The position numbers were made by a program, and so were the translations under genes. 64,000 nt of DNA from Insolitispirillum peregrinum (GTDB lineage: Bacteria; Pseudomonadota; Alphaproteobacteria; Rhodospirillales; Rhodospirillaceae). The stretch lies in assembly GCF_900156605.1 (NCBI RefSeq), contig NZ_FTOA01000003.1:661855-725854 (forward strand), written 5' to 3'. The notes below the pieces were generated by a model that did not search any database, was not told where the DNA came from, and was given only the letters and a program-made list of their open reading frames with translations. Every line of letters begins with the position of its first letter. Positions within the stretch are counted from its first letter, which is position 1. This document shows positions 26,523 through 32,988 of this stretch, in pieces.

Positions 26523-27448
26523 GGAGATATCCCGGTGGCAGGGTAGGAAAAGCTGTTTAACGTTTGAAAGTGCGCAATCAGTCGCTCTTTCAGCACGGTA
26601 ACGCGTCGAGGCTCGGGGGAGCGGGGCGGCGACACCAGATGCAGCGGCATGGCGGGCAGCATCCAGTCCGGCAACAGGCTGACCAGACGCCCTGCCTGCA
26701 GGTCTTCGGCAACGTCCAGCCATGATTTCAGGGCGATGCCCGCCCCGGCCAGTGCCCAGCGGCGGGTCTGGGCACCGTCATTGGTGATTAGCGATAACGG
26801 AACGCGGACGGCGACGGTGCGGCCATCCTGTTCAAAATACCAGTCATCAACCACCACGCCGCCAGCCCGGCGCACGATGCAGCGATGCTCCGCCAGATCC
26901 CACGGGGTGCGCGGGGTGCCTGCGGTGACCAGATAGGCGGGCGAGGCCACCACCAGCCGCCGCCCCCGCGCCAGATGGCGGACTTTCAGGCGGCTGTCCG
27001 GCAAGGCCCCGGAGCGGATGGCGATATCAAATCCCCCACCCACCACATCAACCACCGCATCATCCAGATGCAGGTCCAGCACCACGCCGGGAAAGTCGGC
27101 CTGAAAGGCTTGCAGGACCGGGGCAATATGGCTGGCCCCGATGTCATAGGAGGCGGTGATGCGGATCGGCCCGGCCATCTCGTCCTGCTGGCCGCGCACC
27201 GCCTTGCCCAGTCCCTCCCACGCATTGACCAGCCCGTCACTGGCGGCCAGAAAGCGGCGGCCTTCCTCGGTCAGGCTGAGCGAACGGGTGGTGCGCAGGA
27301 ACAGCGGCGCGCCGAGGCTGTCCTCGGCGGCCTTCAGGCGGGCGCTGACCGAGGCCGGAGACAGCCTCAGCTCGCGTGCCACGTCGGCCATCCGTCCGCG
27401 CTCGGCAATCTTGCGGATCAGGCGGATATCGCTGAGGGTCAGGTCCAT
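26519..27448 (-). CDS. LysR-family transcriptional regulator
   Basis: 309-aa LysR regulator with an N-terminal winged HTH (DIRLIRKIAERGRMADVARELRLSPASVSARLKAAED...; core SPASVSARLKAAEDSLGAPL) and a C-terminal effector-binding domain (about 90-295). The start at 27448 gives the standard N-terminus MDLTLSDIRLI; a longer in-frame start lies at 27499. It is divergent from the old yellow enzyme gene (120-base intergenic region) and overlaps the DsbA-like gene by ATGA, so it very likely controls both. Confidence 0.93.
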   Translation of the reverse strand: MDLTLSDIRLIRKIAERGRMADVARELRLSPASVSARLKAAEDSLGAPLFLRTTRSLSLTEEGRRFLAASDGLVNAWEGLGKAVRGQQDEMAGPIRITASYDIGASHIAPVLQAFQADFPGVVLDLHLDDAVVDVVGGGFDIAIRSGALPDSRLKVRHLARGRRLVVASPAYLVTAGTPRTPWDLAEHRCIVRRAGGVVVDDWYFEQDGRTVAVRVPLSLITNDGAQTRRWALAGAGIALKSWLDVAEDLQAGRLVSLLPDWMLPAMPLHLVSPPRSPEPRRVTVLKERLIAHFQTLNSFSYPATGISP

Positions 27449-27568
27449 TGTTCGGTTTCGGAAAAGAGTGAATTCAGGAAAGGCGGCATTCTCCACCATC
27501 TATGGACAGAGCATGATGGTCGGCAAGGGGAATGCCCCGTAAATCGTGTTTGCCTCAGGAGATCGTGA

Positions 27569-28684
27569 ATGTCTTTCGCCTCTGATGACCTGTTGTTCCA
27601 GCCGCTGGCGCTGGGGGAAACGATGCTGAAAAACCGGGTGGTGATGGCCCCGATGACCCGCTCGCGCAGCCAGCAGCCGGGCAATGTGCCGACGGCGCTG
27701 AATGCTGAATACTATGCCCAGCGGGCAGGCAGTGGCCTGATCATCAGCGAAGGAACGCAGATTTCGCCGCAAGGGCAGGGCTATGCCTGGACGCCGGGCC
27801 TGCATACGGCGGAACAGATTGCTGGCTGGCGACTGGTGACCGATGCGGTGCATCAGGCGGGCGGGCGGATTTTTGCCCAGTTGTGGCACGTCGGGCGGAT
27901 GAGCCATCCGGCGGTCAATGGCCTGCAACCGGTGGCACCGTCGCCGCTGCTGGCCGAAGGCGGCATGGTGTTCATCAATGATCAGCACGGCCCCCGAATG
28001 GAAGCCGTTCCACTGCCACGGGCGCTGGATGAAGGTGAAATCCGCCAGACCATTGCCGATTATGCCCAAGCCGCGCGCAATGCGGTGGCGGCGGGCTTTG
28101 ATGGCGTCGAGCTGCATGGGGCCAATGGCTATCTGATTGACCAGTTCCTGCGCTCGAGGTCCAACCAGCGCATCGATGGGTATGGTGGTTCGCTGAGCAA
28201 CCGCACCCGCTTTGTTGCCGAAGTGGCGCAGGCCTGTGCCGATGCCATCGGGGCCGGGCGGGTCGGAATTCGCCTGTCGCCGTTCCTGAACGTTAACGGC
28301 ATCAGCGATGACAGCCCGCATGAAACGTTTTTGGCAGCGGCGACGGTGCTGGCCGAGGTGGGGGTGAGCTTCATCCACCTGAACGAAGAGTCGATGGTCG
28401 GCGCGCGCGGTCTGGCCCCCGAGGCATTCCGGGCCGATCTGCGCAAGGTCTATGGCGGGACGGTGATCGTCTGCGGCGGCTATGACGGCGACAGCGCCCG
28501 GGCGGCGCTGGGCAGTGGGCTGGTGGACATGGTCGGCTTTGGCCGTCCCTACATCAGCACCCCTGATCTCGCCGAGCGTCTGCGTGACGGGGTGGCATTG
28601 AATTCCGCCGCCGACCGTACCACTTACTTTGGAGGCGGTGCTGCCGGTTACACCGATTATCCGCGGGTGATGCAGGCCGCCTGA
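27569..28684 (+). CDS. Old yellow enzyme, alkene/N-ethylmaleimide reductase (NemA-like)
   Basis: 371-aa FMN-dependent ene-reductase that uses NAD(P)H to reduce activated C=C bonds of electrophiles such as N-ethylmaleimide, enals or nitro-esters. Visible are RVVMAPMTRSRS (FMN-binding), the substrate-binding pair in GVELHGANGYLIDQF (His-x-x-Asn), the Tyr proton donor region (a Tyr about three residues after NGYL-type segment is replaced in some homologues), the LRSRSNQRIDGYGGS loop and GLVDMVGFGRPYI at the phosphate site. Divergent from a LysR regulator; the pattern LysR-OYE is common for electrophile-induced detoxification. A good terminator follows. Confidence 0.92.
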   Translation: MSFASDDLLFQPLALGETMLKNRVVMAPMTRSRSQQPGNVPTALNAEYYAQRAGSGLIISEGTQISPQGQGYAWTPGLHTAEQIAGWRLVTDAVHQAGGRIFAQLWHVGRMSHPAVNGLQPVAPSPLLAEGGMVFINDQHGPRMEAVPLPRALDEGEIRQTIADYAQAARNAVAAGFDGVELHGANGYLIDQFLRSRSNQRIDGYGGSLSNRTRFVAEVAQACADAIGAGRVGIRLSPFLNVNGISDDSPHETFLAAATVLAEVGVSFIHLNEESMVGARGLAPEAFRADLRKVYGGTVIVCGGYDGDSARAALGSGLVDMVGFGRPYISTPDLAERLRDGVALNSAADRTTYFGGGAAGYTDYPRVMQAA

Positions 28685-28717
28685 CATGCTGTAACACCTC
28701 TTGTCGTGACACTTTTC

Positions 28718-28758
28718 AGCGGGAAGGGCGATGATCACGCTCCCTTCCCGCTTTTTTT
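28718..28758 (+). terminator. Rho-independent terminator of the old yellow enzyme gene
   Basis: Arms AGCGGGAAGGG and CCCTTCCCGCT with a loop of about 12 bases, followed by seven T; 34 bases after the stop codon. Confidence 0.92.
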
Positions 28759-28899
28759 CGTGTGTGCAGGGCGGCAAAAGCCGGGCAGACGTTGACTTGC
28801 CGTGGCTGTTGACCCATTCCTATGGCTGATGGATTGTGCAGGGGGCTGAAAAGCGCCCTGATTTGATGAAACAGCAGACTTTTCCCGGAGACGCACACG

Positions 28900-29553
28900 G
28901 TGAGCCAGTCCCCTTCGCACAGCGGCAAGATCGCAAGCATTCCCTCGCCCTGGCCCGATGCCGAAACGGCGGCGCAGGGGCTGGTGGAGATCGGGCTGTG
29001 GGTGTCGGAACGCGGCTGGGTGCCCGCCACCGCTGGCAACCTGTCGATGCGCACCGCCTCGGGGGCGATTGCCATCACCCGCTCCGGCGTTGACAAGGGT
29101 GAGCTGGTCCCGGCCGACATCCTGCTGGTGGACCTCGACAACCCGACCACGCCGGGCACCTCGGCAGAAACCGACCTGCATCTGGCCGCCTATCGCGCCC
29201 TGCCTGCCGTTGGCGCGGTGCTGCACACCCATTCCCCCACCGCGACCCTGCTGTCCCGCCGTTTTGCGGCAGCGGGCAAGGTGACCTTTCAGGGCTACGA
29301 GCTGCAAAAGGGCATCGCCGGTGTGACCACCCACGAGGGCGCGCTGGATTTGCCGATCTATGCCAACTCGCAGGATATTCCGGCTCTGGCTGTGCATGTT
29401 ACGGAAACTGGCGGCTATCAGGCGGCGGCCCATGGCTTCCTGCTGGCCGGGCATGGCCTCTATACCTGGGGCAAGTCGCTGGCCGAGGCCCGTCGCCATC
29501 TGGTGGCGCTGGAATTCCTGATGGATTGTGTTCTGGAAGAGGAGCGGCGCTGA
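28900..29553 (+). CDS. mtnB: Methylthioribulose-1-phosphate dehydratase
   Basis: 217-aa class II aldolase-fold zinc enzyme that dehydrates 5-methylthioribulose-1-phosphate in methionine salvage. The zinc ligands are in LHTHSPTAT (two His) and a later His in AAHGFLLAGHGLYTWG; the general motifs TAGNLSMRT, ITRSGVDKGEL and YELQKGIAG fit MtnB rather than fuculose aldolase. The start is GTG at 28900 with GGAG 8 bases upstream. First gene of a tight mtnB-mtnD-mtnC unit; its TGA overlaps the mtnD ATG by one base. mtnA, mtnK or mtnN are not present here. No SAM-type riboswitch was recognised in the leader. Confidence 0.93.
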   Translation: MSQSPSHSGKIASIPSPWPDAETAAQGLVEIGLWVSERGWVPATAGNLSMRTASGAIAITRSGVDKGELVPADILLVDLDNPTTPGTSAETDLHLAAYRALPAVGAVLHTHSPTATLLSRRFAAAGKVTFQGYELQKGIAGVTTHEGALDLPIYANSQDIPALAVHVTETGGYQAAAHGFLLAGHGLYTWGKSLAEARRHLVALEFLMDCVLEEERR

Positions 29554-30113
29554 TGAGCCGACTGATCGTCTATCCGGCGTCCGCCGACTGCGCGGCGACG
29601 CCAACCCTTGATACCGCCGACGGGGCACGGATGGCCTCGGCACTGGCAGGCTATGGCGTGCGTTTTGAACAGCACCCGCTGCCCGCCAATGCCGACAGCA
29701 TCGACCCGCCCGAACTGTTGCAGGCGATGGCGACCACCATCGACAGCCTGAAGGCCCAGTTCGGCTATCAGTCCTGTGACGTGGTGAAGGTGACGCCCGC
29801 CACCCCCAACATCACCAAGGCCCGCGCCGGGTTCCTCGCCGAGCACATCCACGCCGAAGACGAATGCCGTCTGATGATCGCCGGGGGCGGCACGTTCTAC
29901 CTGCATCTGGCCGACGAGGTGGTGCAGGTTGATGTCACCGCCGGGGATCTGATCAGCGTTCCGGCCGGGGCGATGCACTGGTTCGACATGGGGGCGACCC
30001 CGACCTTTACCGCCTTGCGGCTGTTCACCAATCCCGACGGCTGGGTGGCGAATTTTACCGGCGATGCCATCGCCCTGCGCTTTAACCTTGGTGATGTGGC
30101 GGCGGCGGAATGA
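29553..30113 (+). CDS. mtnD: Acireductone dioxygenase
   Basis: 186-aa cupin that converts acireductone to the keto-acid precursor of methionine (Fe form) or to methylthiopropionate, formate and CO (Ni form). The metal-binding signature EHIHAEDECR supplies His, His and Glu, and the fourth ligand is His in VPAGAMHWFD. Length is normal. The ATG overlaps the stop of mtnB (TGATG) with GAGGAG upstream, and its own TGA overlaps the ATG of mtnC. Confidence 0.95.
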   Translation: MSRLIVYPASADCAATPTLDTADGARMASALAGYGVRFEQHPLPANADSIDPPELLQAMATTIDSLKAQFGYQSCDVVKVTPATPNITKARAGFLAEHIHAEDECRLMIAGGGTFYLHLADEVVQVDVTAGDLISVPAGAMHWFDMGATPTFTALRLFTNPDGWVANFTGDAIALRFNLGDVAAAE

Positions 30114-30826
30114 CGACAGGCTCCCTGCATGTGGTGCTGACCGATATCGAGGGCACCACCAGCTCGATCACCTTTGTGCGTGACGTGCTGTTTCCCTATG
30201 CCAAACAGCGGATGGCGGCTTTCCTGCATGCCCATCAGGCCGAGCCGGTGGTATCGGGGCTGATCGCCGAGGTGCGCCAGATCGCCGAACTGCCCGCAAG
30301 CAGTGGGCCGGATGCGCTGGCAGCGGTGCTGAACCAGTGGGCCGACGACGACCGCAAGGTGCCGCCGCTGAAGGCCCTGCAAGGGCTGATCTGGCGCGAT
30401 GGCTATGAGAGCGGGGCGCTGAAGGCCGACATTTACCCCGATGCGCTGGCGGCGTTGCGGGCGTGGGACGCTGCCGGGGTGCCGATCTATGTTTATTCCT
30501 CCGGCTCGGTCGAGGCGCAGCACCTGTTCTTTGGCCACACCGTCGAAGGCGATCTGCGCGGCCTGTTTCAGGACCATTTCGACACCCTGACCGGGGCGAA
30601 GACCGATCCGGGATCCTATCAGACCATTTGCGCCATCACCGGCTATCAGCCCGACGAAGTGCTGTTCCTGACCGACAACCCCGCCGAAGTCGCTGCCGCC
30701 CATCATGCCGGGGTGCAGGTGGTGGCGGTGCAGCGCGATGGTGGCGCACCGCTGGCGGTTCCGGTCGGAGTGCCGGTTGTCAGCAGCTTTGCCGACATTC
30801 CGGCAGCGATGCAGCCGACGCCGTAA
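30110..30826 (+). CDS. mtnC: Enolase-phosphatase E1
   Basis: 238-aa HAD-superfamily phosphatase that enolises and dephosphorylates 2,3-diketo-5-methylthiopentyl-1-phosphate to acireductone. The nucleophile motif is LTDIEGTTSS (Asp near residue 11, Glu two residues on, as usual for MtnC), then FVRDVLFPYA, motif II VYSSGSVEAQ, the Lys in GAKTDPGSY and motif III VLFLTDNPAEV. Last gene of the mtnBDC operon, overlapping mtnD by 4 bases, and followed by a hairpin terminator that reaches into the 3' end of convergent ada. Confidence 0.95.
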   Translation: MTTGSLHVVLTDIEGTTSSITFVRDVLFPYAKQRMAAFLHAHQAEPVVSGLIAEVRQIAELPASSGPDALAAVLNQWADDDRKVPPLKALQGLIWRDGYESGALKADIYPDALAALRAWDAAGVPIYVYSSGSVEAQHLFFGHTVEGDLRGLFQDHFDTLTGAKTDPGSYQTICAITGYQPDEVLFLTDNPAEVAAAHHAGVQVVAVQRDGGAPLAVPVGVPVVSSFADIPAAMQPTP

Positions 30827-30832
30827 ACAGCA

Positions 30833-30875
30833 AGCCTGCGGCACGGTGAAATGCCATGCCGCAGGCTACCCTTTT
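30833..30875 (+). terminator. Terminator of the mtnBDC operon
   Basis: 11-bp arms AGCCTGCGGCA and TGCCGCAGGCT around a 13-base loop, then ACCC and five T. It overlaps the last codons of the convergent ada gene. Confidence 0.85.
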
Positions 30876-31924
30876 TCCCGCTCCAGCAACGCCCGTTTGC
30901 GTTCGATCCCCCAGCGATAGCCGGACAGGGAGCCGTCGGTCCTGACCACCCGGTGACAGGGGATGGCAACGGCAATCCGGTTGGCTCCACAGGCGGTACC
31001 GACCGCCCGCACCGCCCGTGGAGCGCCAATGCGGTTGGCAATCTCGCTGTAGCTGACCGTCTGACCGGCGGGAATCTCGCGCAGGGCCTGCCAGACCCGC
31101 TGTTGAAACGCGGTCCCTTGAATGTCCAGCGGCAAGGCCAGCCCCAACACCGGGGTTTCGATATAGCCGACAACCTGCGCCACCAGTTGCTCAAACTCCG
31201 CCTCGCCGCCGAGCAGGTGGGCACGGGGGAAATGGTCCTGCAAGTCGCGCAGCAACCGTTCGGGATCATCACCCAACAGAATGGCGCAGACGCCTTTCGC
31301 GCTACAGGCCACCAGAATGGCCCCCAGCGAGCACTCCCCCAGCGCAAAACGAATCTCGGTGTCGGCTCCACCGTTCTTGTAGGCGGTGGGCGTCATGCCC
31401 AAAATTCCGTTGGCCTGCTCATAGAACCGGCTGCCCGACGAATATCCGGCCTCATAGAGGGCCTGCGTCACCGTCGTTGCAGGATCGTTTAACGCGGCAC
31501 GAACGGTGCGCGAGCGATGGGCCTCGGCGTAGGCTTTGGGGGTCAGGCCGGTGACGGCCTTGAAATGCCGCTGAAAATGATACGCGCTGATGCCGACCGC
31601 CTGCGCCAGAGCGTGCAGGGTCAATGGCTGTTCGGCCTGCTCGATCAGGCGGCAGGCCTGCTGGATGGCGGCAAGGGTCTTGTCTGTCGGCGACGCCTGT
31701 CGGGGATGGCAGCGCAGGCAGGCGCGAAAGCCCTGTTGCTCGGCGCTGTGGCTGTCGGGGAAGAACACCACGTTCTGTCGCTTGGGGTGCCGGGCCGGAC
31801 AGCCGGGCCGACAATAGACCCCGGTCGAGGTAACGCCATAGACAAACTGCCCCTCTGCCGAAGCATCCCGTCGCAGGACCGCATCCCAACGGCGTTGGTC
31901 TTCTGCGGTTGTGTCGTGCTCCAT
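30866..31924 (-). CDS. ada: Bifunctional Ada: alkylation-response activator and O6-methylguanine-DNA methyltransferase
   Basis: 352-aa two-part Ada protein. The N-terminal domain repairs methyl phosphotriesters through a zinc-Cys4 site: C38, C42, C69 and C72 are all present at the same numbers as in E. coli Ada. An AraC-type HTH pair follows (about 85-185; GISAYHFQRHFKAVTGLTP). The C-terminal domain carries the methyl acceptor in IPCHRVV (Cys323). After methylation of Cys38 the protein becomes an activator of its own gene. A striking palindrome with Ada-box-like sequence lies 57-102 bases upstream. Single gene, convergent with mtnBDC. Confidence 0.96.
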   Translation of the reverse strand: MEHDTTAEDQRRWDAVLRRDASAEGQFVYGVTSTGVYCRPGCPARHPKRQNVVFFPDSHSAEQQGFRACLRCHPRQASPTDKTLAAIQQACRLIEQAEQPLTLHALAQAVGISAYHFQRHFKAVTGLTPKAYAEAHRSRTVRAALNDPATTVTQALYEAGYSSGSRFYEQANGILGMTPTAYKNGGADTEIRFALGECSLGAILVACSAKGVCAILLGDDPERLLRDLQDHFPRAHLLGGEAEFEQLVAQVVGYIETPVLGLALPLDIQGTAFQQRVWQALREIPAGQTVSYSEIANRIGAPRAVRAVGTACGANRIAVAIPCHRVVRTDGSLSGYRWGIERKRALLEREKG

Positions 31925-31981
31925 GGTTGTCCTCCCTGCTGATCAGGACACAGTTTGACAGCCACTGTAGCCGGAAGAACC

Positions 31982-32026
31982 CCGTTTCTTGCGCTCAAAA
32001 TAACAGGATTTGAGCGCAAGAAACGG
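31982..32026. promoter_or_regulatory. Palindromic Ada-box-like operator
   Basis: Perfect 18-bp inverted repeat (arms 31982-31999 and 32009-32026, 9-base spacer). Each arm contains GAGCGCAAGA, close to the E. coli Ada-box core AAAGCGCAAGA. It sits between ada (start 31924) and the divergent SDR gene (start 32200), so methylated Ada may bind here and act in either direction. Transcription-terminator function is less likely because no gene ends here and there is no poly-T tail. Confidence 0.65.
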
Positions 32027-32070
32027 AGTGGCGGGGCGGTTGCGCTGTCCGATGCTGTGGGCAGGTGATC

Positions 32071-32120
32071 AGAGCATTGTGCGAAAAGTGGGAACCGGTT
32101 TTCGCATCAACAATGCGGCA
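32071..32120 (+). repeat. Solo palindromic repeat unit A
   Basis: AGAGCATTGT, GCGAAAAGTGGGAACCGG, TTTTCGC and CAACAATGCGGCA in order, 50 bp, without the D half. A separate 11-bp inverted repeat (AGCTGTGAGCC / GGCTCACAGCT) follows at 32135-32170, in the leader of the SDR gene. Confidence 0.85.
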
Positions 32121-32199
32121 AAGCAGAAACCCGAAGCTGTGAGCCTGAGCCACACTTAAGGCTCACAGCTCCGGGCTGAAACAGAAAGGCGTTGGAACC

Positions 32200-32949
32200 A
32201 TGAGACTACTGGAAAACAAGGTTGCGGTTGTGACAGGGGCTTCGTCCGGCATTGGCCGGGCGATTGCGCGGATGTTTGCCGAACAGGGGGCCGCCGTTGT
32301 GCTGAATGCCCGCCGACAGGACCGGCTGGAGGTGGTGGCCGACGACATCCGCCGCCACGGGGGCCGCGTCCATCTGGTGATCGGGGATGTCACCGACCCG
32401 GCGACTCATCAGCGGATTGTTGCCGGGGCCGTCGAGCAGTTCGGGGGGCTGGATGTGGCGATCAACAACGCCGGAGTGGTCGGGGCGGTCAAACCGCTGG
32501 CAGAGATCACGCTGGACGACTGGCAGAACACCCTGTCGGTCAATCTGACCGCCGCCTGGCTGGGAGCGCGCAGCCAGATTCCGGCGATGCTGGCGCGCGG
32601 TGGTGGGGCACTGGTGTTCACCTCCAGCTTTGTCGGTACCAGTGTCGGCCTTCCCGGCATGGCCGCCTATGGCACGGCCAAGGCCGGTTTGGCTGGATTG
32701 GTGAAGGGCATTACCGCCGATTATGCCGCGCAGGGCATCCGCGCCAACGCCCTGCTGCCGGGAGGCGTCGATACCGAAATGGCCGGTGATCAGGCGCAAA
32801 AGGACTGGGCCGCCGGGCTGCACGCCATGAAGCGGATCGCCCGGCCCGAGGAACTGGCCTCGGCCGCCCTGTTCCTCGCCAGTCCGCTGGCCAGCTTTGT
32901 GACTGGCGCAGCCCTGTTTGCCGATGGTGGCAATGCGGCGGTGAAGTAG
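32200..32949 (+). CDS. SDR-family NAD(P)-dependent oxidoreductase
   Basis: 249-aa classical short-chain dehydrogenase. Cofactor motif TGASSGIGRAIA (residues 13-24), DVT at about 67, NNAGV at 92-96, catalytic Ser in FTSSFVGT (about 142), Tyr-x-x-x-Lys in MAAYGTAKAG (Y157, K161), and the C-terminal LLPGGVDTEM and FVTGAALFADGG. The Arg after the glycine motif (NARRQDR) favours NADP. Substrate unknown. The leader holds a repeat unit A and a separate hairpin; the shared regulatory region with ada raises, without proof, co-induction by alkylation damage. Confidence 0.92.
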   Translation: MRLLENKVAVVTGASSGIGRAIARMFAEQGAAVVLNARRQDRLEVVADDIRRHGGRVHLVIGDVTDPATHQRIVAGAVEQFGGLDVAINNAGVVGAVKPLAEITLDDWQNTLSVNLTAAWLGARSQIPAMLARGGGALVFTSSFVGTSVGLPGMAAYGTAKAGLAGLVKGITADYAAQGIRANALLPGGVDTEMAGDQAQKDWAAGLHAMKRIARPEELASAALFLASPLASFVTGAALFADGGNAAVK

Positions 32950-32988
32950 GCACGGGGAGCTACAGGTGTGGGGCAGTACTCCATAGCC

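Noticed and set aside
28760..28899. SAM-type riboswitch before mtnB
   Set aside because: The leader has GC-rich inverted stretches but I could not fit the conserved cores of SAM-I, SAM-II or SAM/SAH riboswitches.
32135..32170. Terminator for ada or for the SDR gene
   Set aside because: The 11-bp hairpin has no T run and lies in the leader of the SDR gene, not after any gene in its orientation.
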